Below, in pieces: positions 49,179-59,298 of a DNA stretch of 64,000 bases (position 1 is the stretch's first letter; each line of letters starts with the position of its first letter). Position numbers and translations under genes: made by a program. The notes beneath the pieces are model-generated. The model did not search any database. It was given only the letters and a program-made list of their open reading frames with translations, and was not told where the DNA came from. Origin of the DNA: Desulfosarcina sp. (lineage in GTDB: Bacteria > Desulfobacterota > Desulfobacteria > Desulfobacterales > Desulfosarcinaceae); NCBI GenBank assembly GCA_014237405.1, contig JABZFO010000175.1, forward strand, positions 1 to 64,000, written 5' to 3'.

Positions 49179-51452
49179 CTATTTTTTTGCTGTGATACTT
49201 GGATGTTCAAGCTCTCCAAATATTCTTACATCTCCACCGAGTGTTATATTCCCGCCTTCAATAATCACATCACCGCCTGCATGAATCTTTATATCGGCGT
49301 TGGATTGCAATGACAAATTGCCTCCCTTTTTCAACTCTACGAATGTACTGCCTGACTGTATCTTTACACCATCATCGTCCAGCCAGATCATGCTGGCCTT
49401 TGAGTCTAAATGGATATACTCATCCGATCCATAGTAAAGATGTCCGGATGATTTCCTGTCACGACTCAAAGCGTTTTTATTGACTTCTTTGGAAGCGTTT
49501 AAACACACCTTAACTCCGGCGAGGGTTTCATGTTTTGCACCAAGAAAAGTATCAGATACGGCACCACCATGGATTTTGGCGTTGGTTCCATCCCATTTAA
49601 ACTTCACCGGTCCCACTATGTATTCATCTTTTGATCCGTGAATCATCTGAAAAAAGTTACCATTGGCCTCCTGCTTCAGATCACTGGTGGTGCCCATCCA
49701 GATGCTTTTTCCTAGTTCCACAACCGATTCATGAGAGGGCGATCGAAGTTTCATGGTTCCGGCAGGTGAATCCAGAACCACTTCATTGCCGTATTTATCG
49801 CGTATTTGAATGCCTTCGGCTTCACGCATGAGGATTTCATTGCCGCAGGCCTGGGTAATTTCGATATCGGGGCCGGATGCTTTCATATGAAGCTTGTTGC
49901 CGCACTCCTGCTTGATCTCGATATCCGGGCTGCTTTCGTGCAGATAAATTTCATTGCCGTTGGCCTGCTTGATCTGAATGTGCTTATCGCCTTCTTTGTC
50001 CTCGATGACGATGTCGTTGTCCCCCCAGCTTCGGATAACGCTTTTGGTTTTTTCGTCGGGCAGCGTATCGGCCGGCTGGTTGTTCCCGTTGTAAACGCTG
50101 CCGATGATGATGGGCCGGTCAGGGTCACCTCCAACAAAATCAACAATCACCTCGTGTCCGATATGGGGAATGAACATGGCGCCCCAGTTGGCGCCGGCCC
50201 ACTGCTGGCTGACCCGAATCCAGCAGGAGCTGTTTTCATCCTTTTTCCCCTCACGATCCCAGATGAACTGGACCTTCACCCGGCCGTATTCATCCGGGTA
50301 AATCTCTTCGCCTGAAGGACCTGTAACTACGGCAGTCTGAGTGCCCTTCATCTCCGGTTTGGGGGTTGTGCGCGCCGGCCGGAATTGGACGGAACTCGGG
50401 ATTGCCGTGAAAGAACAGGCACATATCTCGTCTTGCCCGCCGGAGGTCTCATAGTCTTCGGCCGCGGCTTGGTAATTGGTGGACAAAATCAGGTACTCCC
50501 GGTTCTGGTCCATTCGCGTATGCTTGGCCATGGTAAACAGATAACCTGAACAAATGCCCCGGGAATCCGACTGGCCGCTGCAGACTTCATGGAACCGGGC
50601 CAACTCTTCCATGCGCACCTTGGCATATTTATCGCCGTCAGCTTTTTCCGGATATTCGCCCGGATAATCATAGATTTCATAATTGGCCTGAGCATGACCT
50701 TTTTGGTCCTCGTCGGTGCTCATCAGGGAGGTACTCGGTTTCGTGAAGTTGTAGTCGGTATGGGCGAATTTCCCCGATAGTACTTTTTTATCCACCGTCC
50801 ACTCACTGATCCGTTCCTGGATCGCCGAGCTCCGGGTATCGGGAGTGAAGTCAATCTCGTCGTATTTCCCGTAGGGGTCATGCTTGCTCCGGGAATCACA
50901 GAGGATAATGGTGCATTTGCCCTGCTCGTGCAAAAAGTAATAGTAGATCCCTTCCTGCTCCATCAAGCGGCTGACAAAGTTGAAATCCGTTTCCCGGTAC
51001 TGCACGCAATAGGTCCAGGTCCGATAGCTGCCGGAGAGCCGATCCTCAATATCGCTGAATCCAAGATCGTTGAATACCTGCTTGACAATCTCCGGCACCG
51101 TTTTTTCCTGAAAAATGCGGCAATCGGAAGTGCGGGTCAGAAACCACAGCCAGGGCACCATCGTTGCCCGGTATTGCGCGAATTGGGTGCTGGTCGAAAC
51201 GCCTTGCACAAAACGGTTGATGAATCCGTTCCAGTAGCGTCTGCCCCCTCCCGGCAGTTCCATGCTAATGGTCACATTCTGTCCGATGATGTCGTCAAAG
51301 TTGATCTCATAGTCCTCGCTCAGCAGGTCGAGATCAAACTCGAACAGGCGACTGATCTCTTCCTGGGCAGAGAAACTTCGCAGCAGAAGCACATCATCGC
51401 CCAGGGGGGTATCTATGGCGATATGTCGAGTTGCCTGAGTTGGTTGCGACAT
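49179..51452 (-). CDS. vgrG: type VI secretion spike protein VgrG (TssI)
   Basis: TPLGDDVLLLRSFSAQEEISRLFEFDLDLLSE, YCVQYRETDFNFVSRLMEQEGIYYYF, DEYGRVKVQFIWDREG, WAGANWGAMFIPHIGHEVIVDFVGGDPDRPIIIGSVYN. Confidence 0.96.
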   Translation of the reverse strand: MSQPTQATRHIAIDTPLGDDVLLLRSFSAQEEISRLFEFDLDLLSEDYEINFDDIIGQNVTISMELPGGGRRYWNGFINRFVQGVSTSTQFAQYRATMVPWLWFLTRTSDCRIFQEKTVPEIVKQVFNDLGFSDIEDRLSGSYRTWTYCVQYRETDFNFVSRLMEQEGIYYYFLHEQGKCTIILCDSRSKHDPYGKYDEIDFTPDTRSSAIQERISEWTVDKKVLSGKFAHTDYNFTKPSTSLMSTDEDQKGHAQANYEIYDYPGEYPEKADGDKYAKVRMEELARFHEVCSGQSDSRGICSGYLFTMAKHTRMDQNREYLILSTNYQAAAEDYETSGGQDEICACSFTAIPSSVQFRPARTTPKPEMKGTQTAVVTGPSGEEIYPDEYGRVKVQFIWDREGKKDENSSCWIRVSQQWAGANWGAMFIPHIGHEVIVDFVGGDPDRPIIIGSVYNGNNQPADTLPDEKTKSVIRSWGDNDIVIEDKEGDKHIQIKQANGNEIYLHESSPDIEIKQECGNKLHMKASGPDIEITQACGNEILMREAEGIQIRDKYGNEVVLDSPAGTMKLRSPSHESVVELGKSIWMGTTSDLKQEANGNFFQMIHGSKDEYIVGPVKFKWDGTNAKIHGGAVSDTFLGAKHETLAGVKVCLNASKEVNKNALSRDRKSSGHLYYGSDEYIHLDSKASMIWLDDDGVKIQSGSTFVELKKGGNLSLQSNADIKIHAGGDVIIEGGNITLGGDVRIFGELEHPSITAKK

Positions 51453-51691
51453 GATACGATTCTCCTGATGCAGGTTAGACTAAATGGAAAGCCTGTTTTA
51501 TGACGCAGAAAAAGGGTTCCCAGAGCATTGGTAAACCCCACCAGTGCTCTGCCTTCCATCATCGGCGGTAGGACTTCACCACTGACCGCAGACAAAAAGT
51601 TATCGGTTTATGCGGATTATATTCTGGCCGTGACCCTATATTGCGGGGCCCGTACCAAAGAGCCCAGCCGGATATTGAGTTCCCGGATTCC

Positions 51692-52174
51692 TTACCCCTC
51701 GCCTTCTTCCACTTTCCAGGAATACTCGACGTTCCCTTTCGACTTACCCTTGCTGTCATTCTCGGTATAGGTAACTTTGATCTCCTCGAAGTTCAACGAA
51801 AAATCCTCCATCGGCACTTCTTCCGACTGACCACTACCGCCGATGTTGTAGCTGGTGACCGCAACGTTTGTCAGTTCATAGCGATAGTAGGTCACCCGCC
51901 CTGCATCGGTGAAGGACGCCGTTAGGTCAATTTCCACCTTCGGGAAAACCTTACCTTTGCATATGGCCTCGGCAATCTTGGGGCTCGCCTTGTCCAGCCC
52001 TTTGGCACAAGTGAGGTCATCCAAGATTACATCGCCCCGGCGACGGGCCGCCCCGGTGGCGCCACCACCCGGCTGATGCAGCCCCTGGCTGAAGGAGGCG
52101 AGATCGCTCCAGGCTTTGTGATCCTTATCCTGTGCCTCACCATCCACGCCATCGAATTTAATGTAAGCCGCCAT
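51692..52174 (-). CDS. hcp: type VI secretion tube protein Hcp (TssD)
   Basis: YIKFDGVDGEAQDKDHKAWSDLASFSQGL...EDFSLNFEEIKVTY; strong RBS aaggaggtaac. Confidence 0.93.
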   Translation of the reverse strand: MAAYIKFDGVDGEAQDKDHKAWSDLASFSQGLHQPGGGATGAARRRGDVILDDLTCAKGLDKASPKIAEAICKGKVFPKVEIDLTASFTDAGRVTYYRYELTNVAVTSYNIGGSGQSEEVPMEDFSLNFEEIKVTYTENDSKGKSKGNVEYSWKVEEGEG

Positions 52175-52277
52175 AGTTACCTCCTTTTTTGGGTGTTAAG
52201 GGATTTTTACTGCGCTTTGGCCGCCTGCGAGGAATTTCCTCGCCTGGGCCGTCTATAATATAAATATGCCTCACGGC

Positions 52278-54977
52278 TCAGGCAAATGAATAGGCAAAGC
52301 CGCCATCTTTTACCCCGACGTGAATCCGGGTCAAATCTTCACCTTCCATCATGCGCGAAAGGATTTCACTGCTGATTTCGGGTAATAGTGTATGGGACAA
52401 AATGGCATCTACCATCCGTGCGCCGCTCTCCACCTCCGTACAGCGGCTATTGACCAGTTCGACAACATCGTCGTCATATGTAAACGGTATTCTGTGGTTT
52501 TCTTGGATGCGTTTTTCAATGCGACCCAATTGCAGACGTACGATCTTACGCAGAACCTCGTCGCCAAGGGGATAAAACGGCACCACGACCAGCCGGCCCA
52601 GGAAAGCCGCGGGGAATGCTTTCAGCAGGGGTTCCCGCAGCGCCTTGCCAATACCCGCGGGGTCCGGCATGAGCTCCGGATCCTTACACATGTTTATTAT
52701 CAGATCCGTACCCACATTGCTTGTGAGGAGGATAATCGTATTCTTAAAGTCGATCATCCGGCCCTCTCCGTCTTCCATCCGGCCTTTGTCAAAAACCTGG
52801 AAAAATATTTCGTGCACGTCCTTGTGGGCCTTTTCCACTTCGTCCAGCAGCACGATACTGTAGGGCCGCCTGCGCACGGCCTCGGTAAGCACACCGCCCT
52901 CGCCGTATCCGACATAACCCGGCGGTGCCCCTTTCAGGGTCGAGACGGTGTGTGCTTCCTGAAATTCGCTCATGTTAATGGTGATGACGTTTTGCTCGCC
53001 GCCGTAGAGCGCTTCCGCCAATGCAAGCGCAGACTCCGTTTTGCCCACACCGCTTGGCCCCACAAACATAAAGACGCCGATCGGCCGGCCCGGGTTCTCC
53101 AATCTGGCCCGCGAGGTCCGCATACGCATGGCGATTGTGTCCAGGGCGTGTGGCTGTCCGATGACGCGCTCCTCAAGCGTGTCGGCCAGGTGCATAATTG
53201 CTTCGATCTCGTTTTTTACCATCCGGCCCACAGGAACACCGGTCCAGTCCGCGACCACGGACGCTACGGCCTGTTCATCAACGCTCGGCAGAATCAAAGG
53301 CGATTCGCCCTGGATTTCACTTAGATTGACCATAAGGTCCTTTAGTTCAGATACCATGGTCTCGCGTTCTTCCGTGGTGAGCGTGCCGCTCTCTTTTTCC
53401 TTTTCCTCCGTTCCCTCTTTTTCCGTTCCCTCTTTTTCCGGCTCGGCCTCGGTTCCCTCCTCTGAAAGATCACTATCAGCCAGTTTTCCGTCAATGGGTT
53501 CCCCGGTACCCGCGCGAAGTTTGCCTCTCATTTCAAGAATCTTGTCGACCAGATCCTTTTCTTTCTGCCATCCATCTTCAAGCTGTTTCAGTTCCTCGAC
53601 TTCATGGGTCAACTGATCTTCAATCTCGCTTCGCCGTTCTTGGCGCGTCATTCCCACGGCTTCTTCCCGGGTCAAAATTTCATTTTCCGTTTCCAGGGCA
53701 GAGATGCGCCGGCGGCATGCTTCCACCGCCGATGGCGTGGCATGCAGGCTGATCGCAACACGCGCACAAGCAGTGTCCAGTAAGCTGACCGATTTATCGG
53801 GCAGCTGACGTGCGGGGATATAGCGATGGGAAAGCTGAACCGAAGCCACCAGCGCTTCGTCGAGTATCTGCACCCGATGATGTTTCTCACTGACTCCCGC
53901 CAACCCCCTCATCATAATAATCGCCTGATCTTCAGAGGGCTCATCGATTTTCACCACCTGGAATCGCCGGGTAAGGGCGGCATCCTTTTCAAAATACTTT
54001 TTGTACTCGGCCCATGTTGTCGCCGCAATGGTCCTGAGTGTCCCTCGCGCAAGGGCGGGCTTGAGCAAATTGGCCGCATCTCCTGAACCGGCGGCACCGC
54101 CGGCCCCAATCAAGGTGTGGGCTTCGTCAATGAAGAGAATGATCGGTTTGGGTGACGCCTGGACCTCTTCAATCACTTGGCGCAGCCGGTTCTCGAACTC
54201 TCCCTTCATGCTCGCGCCGGCCTGGAGCAGTCCCAAGTCGAGGGTGCGTACCGTGACGTCCCGGAGCGGCGGCGGATTATTCTGACGGCGGCGCATGAGG
54301 ATGTCGATAATCTGCCGGATCTCATCATCGCGCCCCAGGATCGGGTCGAGTGAACCCTTTCGGGCGGTTTCCGTCAGATCCACGGAAAACTGGGCCAGCG
54401 CTTCCTGTTTGCCCATGACGGCCGGCGCCACCGCACCGCTGGCCTGACCGGGGGCAACACCGCCTCCCACTTGGGAACCATCCTGGGCTGCCAAGGCATC
54501 CTCGGGCGAGCCCTCCACGATGGATGCAAACTTATCAGAAAGGTCTTCGACTTTAATTTTGCTGAATTCAGAGGATATTCCGGGTAATCCTGCCTTCAGG
54601 CCCTGTGCCTTTAACAACGCGATGACCATATGTCCGCTGCGCACCTGGGACTCTCCAAAGAGTAGCGTGCTAAAGACCCACGCCCTTTCGACAGCCTCTT
54701 CCAGGTGGGGTGAGAAGTCGGAAATGGATGTCGCCCCCCGCGGCAGGCTGTCCAGGGACGATGTCATGTCGGATGCCAGCCGCGATGGGTTGAGATCGTA
54801 ATGGTTGACAATATGATGCAGGTCTGAATCCTGCAACTGTAGCACCATGTGCAGCCAGTGCACCAGCTCCACGTAGGGGTTGCCCCGCATCTTGCAGAAC
54901 ACAGTGGCGCTCTCCACCGATTTGTAGGCGAGGCTGTTAAGCTTACCGAACAGTGCTGTGCGGCTGATGTCCGCCAT
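52278..54977 (-). CDS. clpV: type VI secretion ATPase ClpV/TssH, lacking first Walker A motif
   Basis: FDLTETARKGSLDPILGRDDEIRQIIDILMRRRQNNP then PPLRDVTV; FIDEAHTLIGAGG; second AAA GPSGVGKTESALALAEALYGG. Confidence 0.93.
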   Translation of the reverse strand: MADISRTALFGKLNSLAYKSVESATVFCKMRGNPYVELVHWLHMVLQLQDSDLHHIVNHYDLNPSRLASDMTSSLDSLPRGATSISDFSPHLEEAVERAWVFSTLLFGESQVRSGHMVIALLKAQGLKAGLPGISSEFSKIKVEDLSDKFASIVEGSPEDALAAQDGSQVGGGVAPGQASGAVAPAVMGKQEALAQFSVDLTETARKGSLDPILGRDDEIRQIIDILMRRRQNNPPPLRDVTVRTLDLGLLQAGASMKGEFENRLRQVIEEVQASPKPIILFIDEAHTLIGAGGAAGSGDAANLLKPALARGTLRTIAATTWAEYKKYFEKDAALTRRFQVVKIDEPSEDQAIIMMRGLAGVSEKHHRVQILDEALVASVQLSHRYIPARQLPDKSVSLLDTACARVAISLHATPSAVEACRRRISALETENEILTREEAVGMTRQERRSEIEDQLTHEVEELKQLEDGWQKEKDLVDKILEMRGKLRAGTGEPIDGKLADSDLSEEGTEAEPEKEGTEKEGTEEKEKESGTLTTEERETMVSELKDLMVNLSEIQGESPLILPSVDEQAVASVVADWTGVPVGRMVKNEIEAIMHLADTLEERVIGQPHALDTIAMRMRTSRARLENPGRPIGVFMFVGPSGVGKTESALALAEALYGGEQNVITINMSEFQEAHTVSTLKGAPPGYVGYGEGGVLTEAVRRRPYSIVLLDEVEKAHKDVHEIFFQVFDKGRMEDGEGRMIDFKNTIILLTSNVGTDLIINMCKDPELMPDPAGIGKALREPLLKAFPAAFLGRLVVVPFYPLGDEVLRKIVRLQLGRIEKRIQENHRIPFTYDDDVVELVNSRCTEVESGARMVDAILSHTLLPEISSEILSRMMEGEDLTRIHVGVKDGGFAYSFA

Positions 54978-55083
54978 GATGTTATCCTTTTGCTTTTAGT
55001 TCAACCAATTGTTATTTATATCATTCTTTAAAAGCGCGGGACAGGTCTCTTTCCAGATGCCACCCTTTTTCCGCTGCCCTTCT

Positions 55084-56103
55084 CTACGCCGCATCTGCCT
55101 CAACAACCATATCGCTGACATCGTTTTCAAAGGGCCGGCTCTTGATCCATGTGGTCCATCCCAGACGCCCCGCTTCACCGAGGCGCACCGCCGGCACCTC
55201 GGCCGCCTTGAGGATAAGCTGCAATTCCCAGCTCAGTTCATCTCCCACATAATTTCGCACCCAGGCCTTCAGTCCCGCAAAGCTCTCACTCCCGGGCAAC
55301 ATCCGCTCATAGTCTTTCAGATCCATGGGGCCCATCAAGATCCTGAACTTTTGCTGGCAATCCCATACCCGCGAGCCGACGACCGCGTTGACACCTACCG
55401 TTGCAGTATCGGGCGATTGGCCCAATCGGCATTTGTACGCGTCGGGCAACGTGATCCACTGGCCGATAAACTCTTTAATGGATGTCTTGATACCGAAATA
55501 ATTCTCAAGAATAGCACGCAGCCCCTCGGCATGCCGTGTCTGGCAAGCAAGATGCCCGGAAAAATGCAGTTTCGCCACATCGGGCACCTCATCCCGATCG
55601 CGGAGGGAATCATTGCCGATTCCGATTAGGCTCCCGATGTAGGCAGAGAAGCGATCTTCATGGGGCCGGTCGTGACTTACCGTTTGCCGATTACAGGCCC
55701 ACGCCCGGTAGAACAGGCTGATCATGCGGTGATTGAAGATATCGAAGAAGCGGGCCAGTGTATGGTCGTCATGATTCAGTTCACGGTCATGAACATAATC
55801 GGTTATGTGCAGCGGCATGGGACCCTGGGGGCCAAGCAGACCCATGAAATTTACCATGAGACGGGGCTTTCCGGTCTTTTTTTGTCGTTCATAGCGCTGC
55901 AGCGTGGCAGGCGCAAAGCCCAGGGAAGGTTCCTGACAGAATTGAATGGGATCATTCGCCGAGCGGGTCGAGTAACCCAGACGGGGTTTATCCGGAAACC
56001 CGCATTCCACCCTTCGGGCGGCCTGATAGAAGCTGAGCCCGGCTGGGTTCTCGAGGAACCGCAGATCTAAAGCGTGTGCCTGGTCCCCAGATTCGCTGGC
56101 CAT
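55084..56103 (-). CDS. tssG: T6SS baseplate protein TssG
   Basis: NPAGLSFYQAARRVE...NFMGLLGPQGPMPLHITDYVHDRELNHDDHTLARFFDIFNHRMISLFYRAW. Confidence 0.95.
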   Translation of the reverse strand: MASESGDQAHALDLRFLENPAGLSFYQAARRVECGFPDKPRLGYSTRSANDPIQFCQEPSLGFAPATLQRYERQKKTGKPRLMVNFMGLLGPQGPMPLHITDYVHDRELNHDDHTLARFFDIFNHRMISLFYRAWACNRQTVSHDRPHEDRFSAYIGSLIGIGNDSLRDRDEVPDVAKLHFSGHLACQTRHAEGLRAILENYFGIKTSIKEFIGQWITLPDAYKCRLGQSPDTATVGVNAVVGSRVWDCQQKFRILMGPMDLKDYERMLPGSESFAGLKAWVRNYVGDELSWELQLILKAAEVPAVRLGEAGRLGWTTWIKSRPFENDVSDMVVEADAA

Positions 56104-57941
56104 CGCATTATTTCTCCACGTTCACGGGTCTTGATCACAGTTTCCGTAAACGAGTTGATAGAGACATATTTTGAAAAGAAAACATTCATCACGGCCCCCA
56201 ATATAAACACCCCGGTCCCCTCGAAGGCCACTTCGTCGAATTCCAGGACAATCTCGAGGCCACGGACAAAAGCGATCTGACCCTGGTCACGGATCCGGCG
56301 GGTAACGGGCCTGCTGTTCACCGACAACACACCTTCGATCTGTTTACTGGCCTGACGGTCGCGGGTGTCACAATACAGCCTGAACAAATCTCGAATGGCG
56401 GCGGATCCCTTTCCATCCGGGCTGTCCACCAATGAAAGATAATTAAGGCTCAGGTGGTTGATAATTCGCCAGCTGATCTCGCCCTCGGCATTGGAGGGGC
56501 GTGGTGCTGTGGGACCCGACACACAACGCACGGAATCCACCGGTGAGCTGACATCAAGATCGAAGTCCGTTTTACCCCGGCCAATATTCATTTGGATGGG
56601 AAGATCACGGTTGGTGCAGAGGGTTTCAACGGCCAGCTGGCGCAAATCGGATCGGTAGGGTGCTGCCGCTGAGTCGACAATGGACAGAAATACTTCACTG
56701 CCGCCATAGCTGGAACGCCGACCATGCTGCTTTTCCTTGCTTGACATCATACGGGGGGTGCGGTTTACCGTGAAGTATGCACCACCGCCATTGGTCTTTT
56801 CAATATCAGTGGCCGAGTAAAAAGGAGCAAAAGCCTGTTTTTCATCGACGCGCACGCCGAAACCGGTCACCCCTATCACCTGATAAACCTCAAAATCCAT
56901 GGGGCGCGTCCGATTGGGCACAACGTGAAATTCAGTAATTTTATCGGACAAGTGAATGATATCGGCCCGTTTCGGAAACAGGTTGATCACCGGCGCACAA
57001 TGCAACACGAAATTGCCGGCATCAACCCGGCCTTCAAGTTTCAACTCTTCCCGATCGAGTAGAATAACGAGATCTATAACGTTGCTTTCACAACGTTTTA
57101 TGCATTCTCGCAGTCCTTCTACACGGAAGAACAGGAACCGTTGGGGAAAGGCGAAATACTCCTGGAGCAACCGATAGCCGCGGAAAGACCGTGCCCCCAC
57201 TGGCAGGAGCGCCTCTTCATCGGCAAATCCAACGTGGCTGATGTTTTCAGCAGGCAGGACACGCTGCCAGGCAAAGGGTTTTTCCGTCGGCTGGACCAAT
57301 ACGTTCATCCCATGGGCAAAAATCTGCTCAAAAATCTGCATGGGAAAATCTTCAGCCCCGCGGATAAAAAAGGTAAGGGAGTCCATATTCAGACTGGAAA
57401 AAGCCAAATCGGCAGGAGTTTCGAGACGGATTCGAATAGCCGCCTTGGCAGATACCACTGAAGCGGGAGGATTCAAGCTGCTGAGATCCCGGGTATAATA
57501 CTCCGCTTGAGTGACCTTGATCGGCCAAAGGGTAACGGAATGTCCCGGACGGTACTCACATGCGGTCCGCTCATCCTTTTCGATTACCGACCGGAGCACT
57601 GAGCCGCGCTGAATTTTAAAACCATTTTCGAGACCGCTTCGCGTCACGTCAAAGGCGAACTCCACAACAGCCATGGAGGGTGTTGGCAAGAGGTAGTGGG
57701 GATAAACAGTTTCCAAAATCGACTGGGTAAACTGGGGAAACTCAGCACCCAATTTCAACTGAACACGCGCGGCAAGAAAGGCGAACCCTTCCAGCAACCG
57801 TTCCACATAGGGGTCACCGCAGGCGAATTCGTCCAGGGAGAGTCGGCTGGCAACCTTGGGAAACTCCCGGGCAAATTCACCCGCTGTACCCCGCAAGTGC
57901 TGGAGCTCCTGATTGTAGTACCTTAATAGTCGTCTATCCAC
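56067..57941 (-). CDS. tssF: T6SS baseplate protein TssF
   Basis: YYNQELQHLRGTAGEFAREFPKVASRLSLDEFACGDPYVERLLEGFAFLAARVQLKL...PHYLLPTPSM. Confidence 0.95.
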   Translation of the reverse strand: MDRRLLRYYNQELQHLRGTAGEFAREFPKVASRLSLDEFACGDPYVERLLEGFAFLAARVQLKLGAEFPQFTQSILETVYPHYLLPTPSMAVVEFAFDVTRSGLENGFKIQRGSVLRSVIEKDERTACEYRPGHSVTLWPIKVTQAEYYTRDLSSLNPPASVVSAKAAIRIRLETPADLAFSSLNMDSLTFFIRGAEDFPMQIFEQIFAHGMNVLVQPTEKPFAWQRVLPAENISHVGFADEEALLPVGARSFRGYRLLQEYFAFPQRFLFFRVEGLRECIKRCESNVIDLVILLDREELKLEGRVDAGNFVLHCAPVINLFPKRADIIHLSDKITEFHVVPNRTRPMDFEVYQVIGVTGFGVRVDEKQAFAPFYSATDIEKTNGGGAYFTVNRTPRMMSSKEKQHGRRSSYGGSEVFLSIVDSAAAPYRSDLRQLAVETLCTNRDLPIQMNIGRGKTDFDLDVSSPVDSVRCVSGPTAPRPSNAEGEISWRIINHLSLNYLSLVDSPDGKGSAAIRDLFRLYCDTRDRQASKQIEGVLSVNSRPVTRRIRDQGQIAFVRGLEIVLEFDEVAFEGTGVFILGAVMNVFFSKYVSINSFTETVIKTRERGEIMRWPANLGTRHTL

Positions 57942-58440
57942 TTATCCCCCGACTTAGCTTACACTTGCCTGTTTCAAGATCCAACTCGGTCTTGATAAAA
58001 AGCGATTCGGGGATGGGTTGGGTCCAGAGGTTCCCGCGGATCTCAAAACGAATTGAGCGATTGCTCATCCCCTTCGGGTCCACCGCCATGATAATAGAGA
58101 TGGTGTTGGGGATTATACGTGGCTCAAAGCGCCGAAGTGCTTCGGTCAATCGATATCGCATTTCATCAACACTCAGGCTGGACGCCGTCATACCCGCTAC
58201 ATTCTGAACGCCAAAGTTCAAGACCGACGATGGGACTTCCTCAAACTCGTCTAAACCGTTTTGTTCAGCATTGGCGTAGGTGTTCAGCAGCCATGCCAAG
58301 TCGCGGAGAACCGCCTGACGGTATCTCTGCATGCTCATCACGCGTTGATTCCGGCTCTCCTGCTGCTTGTTGGGCTCATCGTCGGTCAGCCGGTCCAGCA
58401 GGCATGGCTGCAGTTTTTCCGACGGCGTCAATTCAGCCAT
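57934..58440 (-). CDS. tssE: T6SS baseplate protein TssE
   Basis: LLDRLTDDEP...QRYRQAVLRDLAWLLNTYA..SVLNFGVQNVAG..FEPRI. Confidence 0.9.
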   Translation of the reverse strand: MAELTPSEKLQPCLLDRLTDDEPNKQQESRNQRVMSMQRYRQAVLRDLAWLLNTYANAEQNGLDEFEEVPSSVLNFGVQNVAGMTASSLSVDEMRYRLTEALRRFEPRIIPNTISIIMAVDPKGMSNRSIRFEIRGNLWTQPIPESLFIKTELDLETGKCKLSRGISG

Positions 58441-59257
58441 GCCGTGGGTTCTCTTCCGGTTGGCTGTCCGATTGGTTGAGGAACACCTCTCGAATCTCCA
58501 GCAGGGGATACTCCCCTTGGTCCGTGGCCAGCATACGCTGACCAATGCCTATAAAAAGGTCGTTTCCGGCATCCCTCCAATCTGTTTTACGACCCATCCG
58601 AAACAAACTGTCTTCATCTTCTTCCGAACTGGGATATCGGCTTGGAATCAAGCCAACCGCCTGGCCCTGGTTGGCCCAGGTGAAAGTTGCCGTGGCCCAG
58701 ATCACATCACGGAGGTTGACGGGTTTGTCGATCCGAATTTCTCGAATCCGCTCGAAGGGGATCCAATAATATTTGCCGTTGATGATGGCTTCAAGGGTCG
58801 GCCCAAGCCTGGCGTCGGCATCCGCAATCCAGGTGAACGCTTGCCCGTCAATTCGACCCGAGATCGCGGGAGCCGCTTCAAACGCCTGGTCGCGCAGTTC
58901 GGCTGCCGCCTTGGGGTTACCGGCGGCTAAAAGGCCCGGTACCTGGGTGAGCCATACCATCCACTCCAAAGGTTCACCAAAAATCAAAGGGGTCCGTTTG
59001 CCTTGGAATACATTTGAACGTAAAACCTCACAGTTCAAGGCAGGACGATAGACTTGGGCCATTAGCGAAGCGTCTGAATCCATTTCGGCCGCAACATTGA
59101 GCTGAGTAATGGCCCGATCCCACTGGCCAAGTACACTGAGCAGCTGGAACAGAAATATCCGCAGTTCAACTTTTGACGGATTGCTACGGATCTCCTCCGT
59201 GAGGGTAGCCAACGCTTTTTCAAGGTCGCCGGTTTGAAGATATTCTTCAGCTTGCAT
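58433..59257 (-). CDS. ImpE/TagJ family T6SS accessory protein
   Basis: N-terminal TPR-like region, GKYYWIPFERIREIRIDKPVNLRDVIWATA, located next to tssE. Confidence 0.88.
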   Translation of the reverse strand: MQAEEYLQTGDLEKALATLTEEIRSNPSKVELRIFLFQLLSVLGQWDRAITQLNVAAEMDSDASLMAQVYRPALNCEVLRSNVFQGKRTPLIFGEPLEWMVWLTQVPGLLAAGNPKAAAELRDQAFEAAPAISGRIDGQAFTWIADADARLGPTLEAIINGKYYWIPFERIREIRIDKPVNLRDVIWATATFTWANQGQAVGLIPSRYPSSEEDEDSLFRMGRKTDWRDAGNDLFIGIGQRMLATDQGEYPLLEIREVFLNQSDSQPEENPRHG

Positions 59258-59298
59258 AGGCCCCCGCTTAAGAGTTAGTTACAAGTAAAAATGATAAA

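Noticed and set aside
52392-53324. 310-aa plus-strand ORF
   Set aside because: Antisense to clpV; no family motifs.
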